The notes: a model not told the origin generated them from the sequence alone. DNA of 64,000 nt from Pseudomonas azadiae (GCF_019145355.1 NZ_JAHSTY010000001.1:2480001-2544000), one strand, 5' to 3'; shown: positions 45,910-55,788, numbered from the stretch's first letter. Translations and numbers: made by a program.

Positions 45910-46632
45910 ATGCTGCGTCTCCTCTTCAAACGTTTTCTCAATGTCCTGAAATGGTTTGCCATTGGCAGTGTGCTGCTGGTGCTGCTGTTTCGCGTGGTCC
46001 CGCCGCCTTTCACCGCGCTGATGGTGGAGCGCAAGGTCGAGTCCTGGTTCGGCGGCGAGCCCATTGACCTGCAGCGCGACTGGGTGTCCTGGGACGAGAT
46101 TTCCGATGACCTCAAACTGGCGGTGATGGCCGGTGAAGACCAGCGTTTCCCGCAACATTGGGGCTTTGATTTCAATGCAATCCAGGCGGCGATCCTGCAC
46201 AACGAGCGCGGCGGTTCGATTCGCGGCGCCAGTACATTGAGCCAGCAGGTGTCGAAAAACCTGTTCCTGTGGGCCGGGCGCAGTTATCTGCGCAAGGGCC
46301 TGGAGGCGTGGTTTACCGGGTTGATCGAGGTGTTGTGGCCCAAGCAGCGAATTCTTGAGGTGTACCTCAATAGCGTCGAATGGGATGACGGTGTGTTTGG
46401 CGCAGAGGCGGCGGCGCGGCATCATTTTGGGGTGAGCGCCAAGGGGCTTTCGCGGCAGCAGGCCAGTTATCTGGCGGCCGTGTTGCCTAACCCACGCGTG
46501 TGGAGCGCCAGCCATCCGACCGCCTATGTGGCGCGGCGCGCGGCGTGGATTCGTCAGCAGATGAGCCAGCTCGGCGGCGATGGCTACTTGCTGGAGCTGA
46601 ACAACGCCCGCAAGGCCCCCTGGTCCGACTGA
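45910..46632 (+). CDS. mtgA: Monofunctional peptidoglycan glycosyltransferase MtgA
   Basis: A 240-residue GT51 enzyme anchored by one N-terminal helix ([16 protein letters not shown]). Catalytic motifs: [14 protein letters not shown] (Glu), [44 protein letters not shown], and [14 protein letters not shown]. It polymerises glycan strands from lipid II. The start at 45910 is chosen because the -10 element lies upstream and residues before it are not conserved. Confidence 0.94.
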   Translation: MLRLLFKRFLNVLKWFAIGSVLLVLLFRVVPPPFTALMVERKVESWFGGEPIDLQRDWVSWDEISDDLKLAVMAGEDQRFPQHWGFDFNAIQAAILHNERGGSIRGASTLSQQVSKNLFLWAGRSYLRKGLEAWFTGLIEVLWPKQRILEVYLNSVEWDDGVFGAEAAARHHFGVSAKGLSRQQASYLAAVLPNPRVWSASHPTAYVARRAAWIRQQMSQLGGDGYLLELNNARKAPWSD

Positions 46633-46646
46633 CACAACGAGGGTCC

Positions 46647-46737
46647 TGTGGGAGCTGGCTTGCCTGCGATAGCGGTGGGTCAGTCAACAGATGCCTGGCT
46701 GACACGACGTCATCGCAGGCAAGCCAGCTCCCACATT
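46647..46737. repeat. REPIN (GTGGGAGCTGGCTTGCCTGC type)
   Basis: Inverted pair after mtgA, just before the mtgA/rpoH bidirectional terminator. Confidence 0.88.
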
Positions 46738-46773
46738 GAACCGCGTCAGGCTTGATACTTTCCGAGCGCAAAC

Positions 46774-46807
46774 AAAATGCCCCGATCTTTCGATCGGGGC
46801 ATTTTTT
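46774..46807. terminator. Bidirectional intrinsic terminator between mtgA and rpoH
   Basis: AAAATGCCCCGATC-TTTC-GATCGGGGCATTTTTT: a perfect 10-bp GC-rich stem with A and T tracts on either side, so it works in both directions for the convergent genes. Confidence 0.92.
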
Positions 46808-46823
46808 GTCTCTTCGCTTTGTT

Positions 46824-47678
46824 TTAAGCAGCAATCGACAGTTTCAACTTGTTCATCGCGCTTTTCTCAAGCTGACGAATCCGCTCGGCCGACACGTTGT
46901 ACTTCTGCGCCAGGTCGTGCAGCGTGGCTTTTTCTTCCGCCAGCCAGCGCTGGTAGAGAATGTCACGGCTGCGGTCGTCGAGCACTTCCAGCGCTTCGTG
47001 CAGGTTGTGATTGGAGTTGTCGCTCCAGTCGGCGTCTTCCAGTTGACGCGCCGGGTCGTACCGGTGGTCTTCCAGGTAGTTGGCCGGCGATTGGAAGGCG
47101 CTGTCGTCGTCCGCTTCGGCGGCCGGGTCGAAGGCCATGTCATGGCCGGTCAGGCGGCTTTCCATCTCGCGCACTTCACGGGGCTCCACGCCGAGGCTTT
47201 CGGCCACGCGGTGGACTTCCTCGTTGTTCAGCCACGCCAGGCGTTTTTTCTGGCTGCGCAGGTTGAAGAACAACTTGCGCTGGGCCTTGGTGGTCGCCAC
47301 TTTCACGATGCGCCAGTTGCGCAGGATGAATTCGTGGATTTCCGCCTTGATCCAATGCACGGCAAACGACACCAGGCGCACACCCATTTCAGGGTTGAAG
47401 CGTTTCACAGCCTTCATCAGGCCGACGTTGCCTTCCTGGATCAGGTCAGCCTGGGCCAGCCCGTAGCCGCTATAGCTACGGGCGATATGTACGACAAAAC
47501 GCAGGTGGGCGAGCACCATCTGCCGAGCCGCCCCCAAATCCTGCTCATAGTAGAGACTCTCGGCCAGTTCACGCTCCTGCTCCGGCGTCAGCAATGGAAT
47601 GCTGTTGACCGTGTGCACATAGGCTTCCAGGTTCGCACCCGGCGCCAAGGCATAGACAGGTTGCAAAGAAGTGGTCAT
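46824..47678 (-). CDS. rpoH: RNA polymerase sigma-32 (heat shock) factor RpoH
   Basis: A 284-residue sigma factor. Region 2 is [36 protein letters not shown]; the RpoH-specific box is QRKLFFNLR; region 4.2 ends with [25 protein letters not shown]. The start at 47678 ([11 protein letters not shown]) has GGAGG 10 bp upstream. An AlgU/sigma-E-type promoter lies 50-77 bp before it. It follows ftsX on the same strand. Confidence 0.96.
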   Translation of the reverse strand: MTTSLQPVYALAPGANLEAYVHTVNSIPLLTPEQERELAESLYYEQDLGAARQMVLAHLRFVVHIARSYSGYGLAQADLIQEGNVGLMKAVKRFNPEMGVRLVSFAVHWIKAEIHEFILRNWRIVKVATTKAQRKLFFNLRSQKKRLAWLNNEEVHRVAESLGVEPREVREMESRLTGHDMAFDPAAEADDDSAFQSPANYLEDHRYDPARQLEDADWSDNSNHNLHEALEVLDDRSRDILYQRWLAEEKATLHDLAQKYNVSAERIRQLEKSAMNKLKLSIAA

Positions 47679-47727
47679 ACGAAAAAACCTCCGACTCACA
47701 TAACTCGTGCAGTTCAGCACTGCGAAA

Positions 47728-47755
47728 ATTGACCTAGGAACCGTAGGACAAGTTC
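47728..47755 (-). promoter_or_regulatory. AlgU (sigma-E)-type promoter of rpoH
   Basis: On the minus strand GAACTT, a 17-bp spacer, then TCAAT, ending about 50 bp before the rpoH start. This fits the GAACTT-N16/17-TCnnA pattern of extracytoplasmic-stress sigma factors; in P. aeruginosa and E. coli rpoH has such a promoter. Confidence 0.6.
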
Positions 47756-47808
47756 CCTATACCGCCAATACGGCCAATACAAACAAAACCACATTAATCT
47801 GACATTAA

Positions 47809-48834
47809 TTACTTCGGCGCCAGCTCACGCAAATGCCGTGCGACTGCAATCCAGGCACCGATATACCCCAACAATACCGCGCCAAGCAAGAGGCTCAAAC
47901 CATCGGCGACCGGCACGCCGGCCAACGCAAAATCGCTGCCGTAGAGCCCGGCAAGCCCGACCACCGCGTCGTTCAGCCAATCCAGGCCAAACGCCAGCAC
48001 GCCCCAGGACAAAATCCCCGCACCGAAGCCATAAAGCGCGCCCATGTACAGAAAAGGACGACGCACATAGCTGTCTGTGCCGCCGACCAGTTTAATCACT
48101 TCTATCTCGGTGCGACGGTTTTCAATATGAAGACGAATGGTATTACCTATCACCAAAAGTAATGCAGACACCAACAGCACCGTCAACCCGAACACGAAGC
48201 GGTCGCCCAGCTTGAGGATCGCCGCCAGGCGCTCTACCCAGACTAGATCAAGTTGGGCTTGTTGCACCTTGGGCAGCGCTGCGAGTTTTTGTCGCAGGGC
48301 TTCCAGGGCGGTCTTGTCGACTTCGTTCGGGGTCACCAGCACCACGCCCGGGAGCGGGTTCTGCGGCAGCTCTTTAAGTGCTTCGCCCAGGCCGGATTGT
48401 TGCTGGAACTCCTCAAGGGCCTGGTCGCGACTGACGTACTCGGCATCCGCCACGCCAGGCATGTTCTTGATGTCATTGCGCAGCGCTTCGCCTTGCTGGG
48501 TGCTGGCATCCAGGTTCAGGTACAGCGAAATCTGCGCCGCACGCTGCCAGGAACCGCCCAGGCGCTCGACATTATTGAGCAACAGCGACAAGCCCATCGG
48601 CAGGCTCAAAGCCACGGCCATCACCAGGCAGGTGAAAAAGCTGCCGATCGGTTGCTTGCCCAGGCGGCGCAGGCTGTCGAGCAGGCTGGCGCGATGGCTT
48701 TCGATCCAGGCACGCAACAGGGTGCCGAAGTCCGGGCCGTCGTCGTCGTGATCGTGTTTTTTCTTCTTCGGTTGCGGATCGGCCGGTTTCGGCGCCACAC
48801 GCTCGGAGACCTTAGGGCTGCGTGTCGCACTCAT
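47809..48834 (-). CDS. ftsX: Cell-division ABC transporter permease FtsX
   Basis: A 341-residue protein: Lys/Asp-rich cytoplasmic N-terminus, one membrane helix (FFTCLVMAVALSLPMGLSLLL), a periplasmic domain with VEYVSRDQALEEF-like ADAEYVSRDQALEEFQ, then three helices of the FtsX/MacB permease. With FtsE it controls peptidoglycan hydrolases at the septum. It overlaps ftsE by 4 bp. Confidence 0.94.
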   Translation of the reverse strand: MSATRSPKVSERVAPKPADPQPKKKKHDHDDDGPDFGTLLRAWIESHRASLLDSLRRLGKQPIGSFFTCLVMAVALSLPMGLSLLLNNVERLGGSWQRAAQISLYLNLDASTQQGEALRNDIKNMPGVADAEYVSRDQALEEFQQQSGLGEALKELPQNPLPGVVLVTPNEVDKTALEALRQKLAALPKVQQAQLDLVWVERLAAILKLGDRFVFGLTVLLVSALLLVIGNTIRLHIENRRTEIEVIKLVGGTDSYVRRPFLYMGALYGFGAGILSWGVLAFGLDWLNDAVVGLAGLYGSDFALAGVPVADGLSLLLGAVLLGYIGAWIAVARHLRELAPK

Positions 48835-49502
48835 ACGCCGGCCTCCCCATCACCAATCAGGCGGCCGCGTTGCAGGGTCAGCATGCGATGGCGCATGCGC
48901 GCGATCAGCGCCAGGTCGTGGCTGGCGATCAGCACGCTGGTGCCCAGGCGGTTAATGTCTTCGAACACACCCATGATCTCGGCGGCCAGGCGTGGGTCAA
49001 GGTTGCCGGTGGGCTCGTCCGCCAGCAGCAGCGCCGGGCGGTGGACGATGGCGCGGGCAATGCCGACGCGCTGTTGCTGGCCGGTGGAGAGGTCGCCGGG
49101 GTAGAGATCGGTCTTGTCCGATAGCGCTACGCGCTCCAGGGCCGAGTCCACGCGTTTGACGATCTCGGCCTTGGACAATCCGAGGATCTGCAATGGCAAC
49201 GCAATGTTGTTGAATACCGTGCGGTCGAACAGCAATTGATGATTCTGGAACACCACGCCGATCTGACGGCGCAGGAACGGAATCTGCGCATTGCTGATGG
49301 TGGCCAGGTCCTGGCCTGCCAGCAGCAACTTGCCGGTGGTCGGGCGTTCCATGGCCAGCAGCAGGCGCAACAGGGTACTTTTGCCGGCGCCGGAGTGACC
49401 GGTTACAAACAAGAATTCGCCACGACGCACTCGAAAGCTCAGCTCATGCAAGCCCACATGCCCGTTGGCGTAGCGTTTACCGACCTGTTCGAATCGAATC
49501 AT
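48831..49502 (-). CDS. ftsE: Cell-division ABC transporter ATP-binding protein FtsE
   Basis: A 223-residue ATPase: Walker A GHSGAGKST, Q-loop region GVVFQNHQLLFDRT, signature LSTGQQQRVGIARA, Walker B LLLADEPTGNLD. The gene overlaps ftsY and ftsX by 4 bp each, giving the conserved ftsY-ftsE-ftsX operon. Confidence 0.96.
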   Translation of the reverse strand: MIRFEQVGKRYANGHVGLHELSFRVRRGEFLFVTGHSGAGKSTLLRLLLAMERPTTGKLLLAGQDLATISNAQIPFLRRQIGVVFQNHQLLFDRTVFNNIALPLQILGLSKAEIVKRVDSALERVALSDKTDLYPGDLSTGQQQRVGIARAIVHRPALLLADEPTGNLDPRLAAEIMGVFEDINRLGTSVLIASHDLALIARMRHRMLTLQRGRLIGDGEAGV

Positions 49503-50875
49503 GAACGCTCCCGCTCGGCAAACAGTGCCTGTACAAAGGGTTCGGCCTCAAAGGTGCGCAGGTCGTCGATGCCTTCACCGACACCGATATAACGAATCGG
49601 CAACCCGAACTGTTTCGCCAGGGCGAAGATCACACCGCCCTTGGCCGTGCCGTCGAGCTTGGTCAACGCCAGGCCAGTCAGTTGTACCGTCTGGTTGAAT
49701 TGCTTGGCCTGGCTGATGGCGTTCTGGCCGGTGCCGGCATCCAGCACCAGCAGCACTTCGTGGGGGGCCTCGGCGTCGAGCTTGCCGATCACGCGGCGCA
49801 CTTTCTTCAGCTCTTCCATCAGGTTGTCCTTGGTGTGCAGGCGACCGGCGGTATCGGCGATCAGCACGTCGATATTGCGCGCCTTGGCGGCTTGCACGGC
49901 GTCGAAGATCACCGAGGCCGAATCCGCGCCGGTGTGCTGGGCGATGACCGGGATCTTGTTGCGCTCGCCCCAGACCTGCAATTGCTCAACCGCTGCGGCC
50001 CGGAAGGTGTCGCCGGCAGCCAGCATGACTTTCTTGCCTTCGGACTGCAGCTTCTTGGCCAGCTTGCCGATGGTGGTGGTCTTACCGGCACCGTTGACGC
50101 CAACCACCAGGATCACGAACGGCTTGTTCGGCGTGATCACCAGCGGCGCTTCGACGGGCTTGAGCATGGCGGCCAGCTCGGCCTGCAGGGATTTGTACAG
50201 GGCGTCGGCATCGGTCAGTTGCTTGCGTGCAACTTTCTGGGTGAGGCTCTGGATGATCACGGCGGTGGCTTCGACGCCCACGTCGGCGGTGAGCAGGCGG
50301 GTCTCGATGTCTTCGAGCAATTCGTCATCGATGACTTTCTTGCCCAGGAACAGGCTGGCCATGCCTTCGCCAATACTGGCGCTGGTCTTGCTCAGGCCTT
50401 GCTTGAGGCGGGCGAAGAACCCGGTTTTGCTGGTTTCGGCAGCCGCGGCGGCAGGTTCCGGCTCGATGAGGGCGGGGGCTGCGGGCTCGCCGATAACCTC
50501 GACCGGCTCGACCACTGCGCGAATCGGCGGCGCCACCTGGTCGGCCTGCAGGTCCTCAACGAAGGCGACAGGCTCTTCAGCCACCGGAAGTTCCGGCCAC
50601 GGCTGGTGCTCTGGCTCTGGCTCTGGCTCTGGAGCAGCCTCGACTACCGGCTGCAATACCGGTTCGGTCAACGGCAGCACCACCGGCGCTGGGGTTTGGG
50701 CAACCGGTTCGGTTTCTATTACGGGTTCTGCCGCAACCGGTTCAATGGGCGGCTCAGGCTGAACCTGCGGCTGTTCGTCGACGGTTTCCTGCGGCTTTTT
50801 ACGCAGCCATCCGAACAGGCCTTTTTTCTCGCCAGCCGCAGCTGGGGTCTTCTTGTCGTCGTTGGAACCAAACAT
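49499..50875 (-). CDS. ftsY: Signal recognition particle receptor FtsY
   Basis: A 458-residue GTPase. The N-terminal third is acidic and Pro/Glu/Ala-rich (including an EPEPEPE run), as usual for the membrane-targeting A domain. The NG domain has GVNGAGKTTTIGKLAKKL (G1), DTFRAAAVEQL, DTAGRLHTKDNLMEEL and TKLDGTAKGG. The start at 50875 (MFGSNDDKK) is standard; an upstream ATG at 50908 is not conserved. Confidence 0.95.
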   Translation of the reverse strand: MFGSNDDKKTPAAAGEKKGLFGWLRKKPQETVDEQPQVQPEPPIEPVAAEPVIETEPVAQTPAPVVLPLTEPVLQPVVEAAPEPEPEPEHQPWPELPVAEEPVAFVEDLQADQVAPPIRAVVEPVEVIGEPAAPALIEPEPAAAAAETSKTGFFARLKQGLSKTSASIGEGMASLFLGKKVIDDELLEDIETRLLTADVGVEATAVIIQSLTQKVARKQLTDADALYKSLQAELAAMLKPVEAPLVITPNKPFVILVVGVNGAGKTTTIGKLAKKLQSEGKKVMLAAGDTFRAAAVEQLQVWGERNKIPVIAQHTGADSASVIFDAVQAAKARNIDVLIADTAGRLHTKDNLMEELKKVRRVIGKLDAEAPHEVLLVLDAGTGQNAISQAKQFNQTVQLTGLALTKLDGTAKGGVIFALAKQFGLPIRYIGVGEGIDDLRTFEAEPFVQALFAERERS

Positions 50876-51106
50876 GGAGACGGCTATCTCAAGGTAGCGA
50901 CGCGCCAAGGGGCGCTTCGGTAAATAAAATTCGATGCGTAACAGACTGTTTTAAAGCCCGCTCGTTCATGCGCAACATTTTGAAGGCCAAAATAGGGCCT
51001 TAACAAGACAGCCATAGTGGCCGTCCCTAGGTCGGATCAGTATCCTAGCACCTCCTCGCCCGCCGACGCTAAGACCACGCGGGCAGTCCAACAGGTTAAA
51101 AAACGA

Positions 51107-52462
51107 ATGAATGCTCTAGCCCGCCGCGCCGCAGGCCTGCTGCTCAGCACAGTTTGTCTGCCCCTTTCAGCTTTGGCTGCCGACCCACAACCCACCCATG
51201 AATTCACCCTCGACAACGGCCTCAAGGTCGTCGTGCGCGAAGACCATCGCGCGCCGGTGGTGGTGTCTCAGGTCTGGTACAAGGTCGGCTCGAGCTACGA
51301 AACCCCGGGCCAGACCGGCTTATCCCACGCCCTGGAGCACATGATGTTCAAGGGCAGCGCCAAGGTTGGCCCAGGCGAAGCCTCGCTGATCCTGCGCGAT
51401 CTGGGCGCCGAAGAGAACGCCTTCACCAGCGACGACTACACCGCCTATTACCAGGTGCTGGCCCGCGACCGCCTGGGCGTCGCCTTCGAACTGGAAGCCG
51501 ACCGCATGGCCAGCCTGCGCCTGCCGGCCGACGAGTTCAGCCGCGAGATCGAGGTGATCAAGGAGGAGCGCCGCCTGCGCACCGACGACAATCCGATGTC
51601 CAAGGCCTATGAGCGTTTCAAGGCCATGGCCTTCCCCGCCAGCGGCTATCACACGCCGACCATCGGCTGGATGGCCGACCTTGACCGCATGAAAGTCGAG
51701 GAGCTGCGCCACTGGTACCAATCCTGGTACGTGCCGAACAACGCCACCCTGGTGGTGGTCGGCGACGTCACCCCGGACGAGGTGAAAAACCTGGCCCAGC
51801 GCTACTTTGGCCCGATCCCCAAGCGTGACGTACCGCCGGCCAAGATCCCGATGGAGCTGGCCGAGCCCGGCGAGCGCCAGTTGACGATGCATGTGCAGAC
51901 CCAACTGCCGAGCGTGATCCTGGGCTTTAACGTACCGGGCCTGGCCACCGCCGAAGACAAACGCTCGGTGCAGGCCCTGCGCCTGATCTCAGCCTTGTTG
52001 GACGGTGGTTACAGCGCGCGTATCTCCGAGCAACTGGAGCGCGGTGAAGAGCTGGTCTCCGCCGCCTCGACCAACTACGACGCTTACACCCGTGGCGACA
52101 CGCTGTTCATGCTCAGCGCCACCCCCAACCAGCAGAAGAAGAAAACCGTCGCCCAAGCCGAAGCCGGCCTGTGGCGCCTGCTGGATGAGTTGAAAGCCAA
52201 GCCGCCGACCGCCGAGGAACTGGAGCGCATCCGCGCCCAGGTCATTGCCGGCCTGGTCTACCAGCGTGACTCCATTACCAGCCAGGCCACGGCCATCGGC
52301 TCGCTGGAAACCGTCGGCCTGTCCTGGAAACTGATGGACACTGAACTTGCCGACCTGCAAAGCGTGACCCCGGAAGATATCCAGAAAGCCGCGCGCACCT
52401 ATTTCACCCGCGAACGTCTCAGCGTCGCCCATGTCCTGCCCCTGGAGACCGCTCATGAGTGA
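51107..52462 (+). CDS. M16-family zinc metallopeptidase, catalytic partner
   Basis: A 451-residue exported M16 protein with a signal peptide (about residues 1-25, ending LSALAA). The inverted zinc motif HxxEH is present in GLSHALEHMMFKG, with a downstream Glu in REIEVIKEERR. The start at 51107 (MNALARR) gives a proper signal peptide; 51017 is too early. It overlaps the next gene by 8 bp, forming an M16 pair typical of Pseudomonas upstream of rsmD. Substrate unknown. Confidence 0.88.
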   Translation: MNALARRAAGLLLSTVCLPLSALAADPQPTHEFTLDNGLKVVVREDHRAPVVVSQVWYKVGSSYETPGQTGLSHALEHMMFKGSAKVGPGEASLILRDLGAEENAFTSDDYTAYYQVLARDRLGVAFELEADRMASLRLPADEFSREIEVIKEERRLRTDDNPMSKAYERFKAMAFPASGYHTPTIGWMADLDRMKVEELRHWYQSWYVPNNATLVVVGDVTPDEVKNLAQRYFGPIPKRDVPPAKIPMELAEPGERQLTMHVQTQLPSVILGFNVPGLATAEDKRSVQALRLISALLDGGYSARISEQLERGEELVSAASTNYDAYTRGDTLFMLSATPNQQKKKTVAQAEAGLWRLLDELKAKPPTAEELERIRAQVIAGLVYQRDSITSQATAIGSLETVGLSWKLMDTELADLQSVTPEDIQKAARTYFTRERLSVAHVLPLETAHE

Positions 52463-53945
52463 TCGCAAAAGCAGCCGCCTGATCTTCCCCGGCCTGATCG
52501 TTGTCACCTTGATCGCTGCCAGTGCCGTGTATTTCCTGCGCCCGAGCGAATCAGTGGCCAGTACGGCGCTGGAAAAAGCCGAGTCGAGCAACACGCTGCA
52601 ATCCCTGGCGGAACTGGACGGCAAGGCGCCGACCAACCGCAAGCTCGACGTGCAAACCTGGACCACCGCCGAAGGCGCCAAGGTGCTGTTCGTCGAAGCC
52701 CACGAGCTGCCGATGTTTGACGTGCGCATCCTGTTCGCCGCCGGCAGCAGCCAGGACGGCAATGTACCGGGCCTGGCGTTGATGACCAACGCCATGCTCA
52801 ACGAAGGCGTGCCGGGCAAGGATGTCAGCCAGATTGCCAGTGGCTTCGAGGGCCTGGGCGCGGACTTTGGCAACGGCGCTTACCGCGACATGGCGCTGGT
52901 TTCCCTGCGTAGCCTCAGCGACAGCGATAAACGCGATGCCGCCCTGGAGCTGTTTGATCAAGTGATCGGCAAGCCGACCTTCCCCGCCGACTCCCTGGCA
53001 CGAATCAAGAACCAGATCCTGGCCGGTTTCGAGTACCAGAAGCAGAACCCTGCCAAGCTGGCGAACCTTGAGCTGTTCAAGCGCCTGTACGGCGAGCATC
53101 CCTACGCGCACCCGAGCGAAGGCACGCCGCAGAGTGTTCCGAAGATTACCCTGGCGCAGTTGCAGGCGTTCCACGCCAAAGCCTATGCCGCGGGTAACGC
53201 GGTGATTGCCGTGGTGGGCGACCTGACCCGTGCCGAAGCCGAGGCCATGACCGCCAAGGTATCCGCCTCGCTGCCCAAGGGCCCGGCACTGGCGAAGATC
53301 GCCGAGCCGACGGAGCCCAAGGCGGGCCTGAGCCATATCGAGTTCCCGTCCAAGCAGACGCACCTGCTGTTCGCACAACTGGGTATCGACCGCGCCGATC
53401 CGGACTACGCAGCCTTGTCACTGGGCAACCAGATCCTTGGCGGCGGTGGTTTCGGCACCCGCCTGATGAGCGAAGTGCGTGAAAAGCGCGGCCTGACCTA
53501 CGGCGTGTACTCCGGCTTCTCACCGATGCAGGTGCGTGGCCCGTTTATGATCAATCTGCAGACCCGCGCCGAAATGAGCGGCGGCACCCTGCGCCTGGTC
53601 GAGGAGGTCGTGGCCGATTACCTCAAGACCGGCCCGACGCAGAAGGAACTGGATGACGCCAAGCGTGAACTGGCCGGCAGCTTCCCGCTGTCTACCGCCA
53701 GCAACGCCGATATCGTCGGGCAGCTCGGCGCGATGGGTTTCTACAACCTGCCGCTGAGCTATCTGGAAGATTTCATGAAACAATCCCAGGCCCTGACCGT
53801 CGAGCAGGTCAAGACGGCAATGAACAAACACTTGAGCGCCGACAAAATGGTCATCGTGACCGCCGGCCCGACGATTGCGCAAAAGCCACTACCGCCCCCC
53901 ACTGATAAACCCGCCGAGCAGCCGCTCGGGGTTCCGGAGCATTAA
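52455..53945 (+). CDS. M16-family peptidase-like protein, non-catalytic partner
   Basis: A 496-residue membrane-anchored or exported protein (LIFPGLIVVTLIAASAVYFL near the N-terminus). At the position of HxxEH it has LALMTNAMLNEG, so zinc ligands are missing. The C-terminal half keeps the substrate-binding Arg/Tyr pair (TRLMSEVREKRGLTYGVYSG). Active plus inactive M16 subunits form heterodimers in other systems. The start at 52455 overlaps the previous gene's end. Confidence 0.86.
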   Translation: MSDRKSSRLIFPGLIVVTLIAASAVYFLRPSESVASTALEKAESSNTLQSLAELDGKAPTNRKLDVQTWTTAEGAKVLFVEAHELPMFDVRILFAAGSSQDGNVPGLALMTNAMLNEGVPGKDVSQIASGFEGLGADFGNGAYRDMALVSLRSLSDSDKRDAALELFDQVIGKPTFPADSLARIKNQILAGFEYQKQNPAKLANLELFKRLYGEHPYAHPSEGTPQSVPKITLAQLQAFHAKAYAAGNAVIAVVGDLTRAEAEAMTAKVSASLPKGPALAKIAEPTEPKAGLSHIEFPSKQTHLLFAQLGIDRADPDYAALSLGNQILGGGGFGTRLMSEVREKRGLTYGVYSGFSPMQVRGPFMINLQTRAEMSGGTLRLVEEVVADYLKTGPTQKELDDAKRELAGSFPLSTASNADIVGQLGAMGFYNLPLSYLEDFMKQSQALTVEQVKTAMNKHLSADKMVIVTAGPTIAQKPLPPPTDKPAEQPLGVPEH

Positions 53946-54553
53946 TGGCCAGTTCATCTCGCCCGAAAAAACCTGTCCACAACGTGCATAACGGTGTGGG
54001 CCAACTGCGCATCATTGGCGGCGAATGGGGCAGCCGCAAGCTGAGCTTCCCCGACGTCGTCGGCCTGCGTCCGACGCCAGACCGTGTGCGCGAAACCCTG
54101 TTCAACTGGCTCGCGCCGTACATCGCCGGCGCCAAGGTGCTGGACCCGTTCGCCGGCAGCGGCGCTTTGTTCCTGGAGGCGCTGTCCCGTGGCGCGTCCC
54201 AGGCCCAGGCGCTGGATGCGAGCAACGTCGCCGTCTCGAGCCTCAAGGAACACCTGGGCACCTTGCGTTGCACCAACGGCCAGGTGCAAACCGCCGACGC
54301 GCTGCGTTACCTGGAAACCCAGGCGGCCAGCGAGTACGACGTGGTGTTCCTTGACCCGCCGTTCAACCAGAACCTGCTACCGGCCGTCTGCACGCTGCTG
54401 GAAGAGCGCCAATGGCTGGCGCCGGATGCATGGATCTACACTGAAAGCGAAACCGCGCCTTCCACTCTCGGCCTGCCGGGCGCCTGGCGCCTGCACCGGG
54501 AACAGAAGTCCGGACGGGTGTATTACGCACTGTGGCATCGCAACATCGCCTGA
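53945..54553 (+). CDS. rsmD: 16S rRNA (guanine-966-N2)-methyltransferase RsmD
   Basis: A 202-residue methyltransferase: RIIGGEWGSRKLSFPD, LRPTPDRVRETLFNWL, VLDPFAGSGALFLEALSRGA (SAM site) and catalytic VFLDPPFNQNLL. It overlaps the M16 gene stop by one base (TAATG). Confidence 0.94.
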   Translation: MASSSRPKKPVHNVHNGVGQLRIIGGEWGSRKLSFPDVVGLRPTPDRVRETLFNWLAPYIAGAKVLDPFAGSGALFLEALSRGASQAQALDASNVAVSSLKEHLGTLRCTNGQVQTADALRYLETQAASEYDVVFLDPPFNQNLLPAVCTLLEERQWLAPDAWIYTESETAPSTLGLPGAWRLHREQKSGRVYYALWHRNIA

Positions 54554-54556
54554 CCT

Positions 54557-54690
54557 GTAGTGAGCGGGCTTGTCCCGCGCTGGGTGGCGTAGCCGCCCCA
54601 AAACCAGGCGCCTGAGTGTTGTCTGGAAGAATGCGTTGGCCGGATTAGGGCGGCTTCGCCCCCCAGCGCGGGACAAGCCCGCTCACTACA
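54557..54690. repeat. GTAGTGAGC-type REPIN
   Basis: GTAGTGAGCGGGCTTGTCCC ... GGGACAAGCCCGCTCACTAC, third copy of this family in the window. It fills the gap between rsmD and the hydrolase gene; the latter's ATG follows about 10 bp after the right arm. Confidence 0.88.
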
Positions 54691-54699
54691 GAGATATCC

Positions 54700-55686
54700 A
54701 TGAAGTCTTTTGCTGAGAAATTCACCCCCGCTTTCGGCCTCGGCAACCCCCACCTGCAAACCCTGTGGGGTCCGCTGTGGCGTCCCACCACGCATATCGA
54801 ACGCCAACGCGAACGCCTGTGGCTGGACGACGGCGACTTCCTCGACCTCGACTGGCACGGCCCGCACGATGCGCACGCGCCTTTGGTACTGGTACTTCAC
54901 GGGCTGACCGGCTCCTCCAACTCGCCTTATGTAGCCGGTCTGCAAAAAGCCCTCGCCACTCAAGGCTGGGCCAGCGCAGCGTTGAACTGGCGTGGTTGTT
55001 CGGGGGAGCCGAACCTGCTGGCTCGCAGTTATCACTCCGGCGCCAGTGAAGACCTGGCGGCGGCGATTGCCCATCTGCGGGCCAAGCGACCGTTGGCGCC
55101 GTTATATGCGGTGGGCTATTCGCTGGGCGGCAACGTGCTGCTCAAGCATCTGGGGGAAACCGGCGAGGCCTCGGCGCTACAAGGCGCGGTGGCGGTGTCG
55201 GTGCCGTTTCGCCTGGACCAGTGTGCGGACCGTATCGGCTTGGGCCTCTCGCGGTTTTATCAGAAACACTTCATGCGCGAAATGCTGGCGTACATCCGGA
55301 TCAAGCAAAGCCGGTTTCTAAGGGATGGACAGGCAGACGGGCTCAAAGCCCTGGAGGCGCTCGGTTCACTGGAAAAGATGCGTACGTTCTGGGATTTTGA
55401 TGGCCGGGTGACCGCGCCACTGCATGGTTTCTTGAGTGCCGAGGATTACTACCGCCGCGCGTCGAGCCGCTATTACTTGGGTGGTATTCGCACGCCGACG
55501 CTGATCATCCAGGCGGCTGATGATCCGTTTGTGTTTGCTCATAGCTTGCCCGAGGCGAGTGAACTGTCGGAGTGCACTGAGTTTGAGTTGCTGGCCAAGG
55601 GTGGGCATGTGGGATTCGTGGATGGATCGCTCAAACGCCCGACCTACTACCTTGAGCGCCGCATCCCCCAATGGTTACTGGCATAA
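54700..55686 (+). CDS. YheT-family alpha/beta hydrolase
   Basis: A 328-residue protein of the YheT/ABHD1-3 group: GNPHLQTLWGPLWRP at the N-terminus, LVLVLHGLTGSSNSPYV, nucleophile Ser in AVGYSLGGNVLLKHLGE, Asp in IIQAADDPFVF, and His in LAKGGHVGFVDG. Substrate unknown, probably a carboxyl ester. A REP ends directly before its start, so it may lack a long leader. Confidence 0.88.
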   Translation: MKSFAEKFTPAFGLGNPHLQTLWGPLWRPTTHIERQRERLWLDDGDFLDLDWHGPHDAHAPLVLVLHGLTGSSNSPYVAGLQKALATQGWASAALNWRGCSGEPNLLARSYHSGASEDLAAAIAHLRAKRPLAPLYAVGYSLGGNVLLKHLGETGEASALQGAVAVSVPFRLDQCADRIGLGLSRFYQKHFMREMLAYIRIKQSRFLRDGQADGLKALEALGSLEKMRTFWDFDGRVTAPLHGFLSAEDYYRRASSRYYLGGIRTPTLIIQAADDPFVFAHSLPEASELSECTEFELLAKGGHVGFVDGSLKRPTYYLERRIPQWLLA

Positions 55687-55697
55687 CACGGTTAAAC

Positions 55698-55788
55698 ATG
55701 TGGGAGCTGGCTTGCCTGCGATGCAGTCATCTCGGCACATCAGGCACACCCGGTTGATGCTATCGCAGGCAAGCCAACTCCCACATTT
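55698..55788. repeat. REPIN (GTGGGAGCTGGCTTGCCTGC type)
   Basis: Inverted pair between the convergent hydrolase and sulfurtransferase genes. The right arm has one change (CCAACTCCCAC). Confidence 0.87.

Noticed and set aside
50620..50650. Short tandem repeat CTGGCT/CTCTGG in ftsY
   Set aside because: It encodes the Pro/Glu-rich acidic domain of FtsY (EPEPEPE), an ordinary low-complexity stretch.
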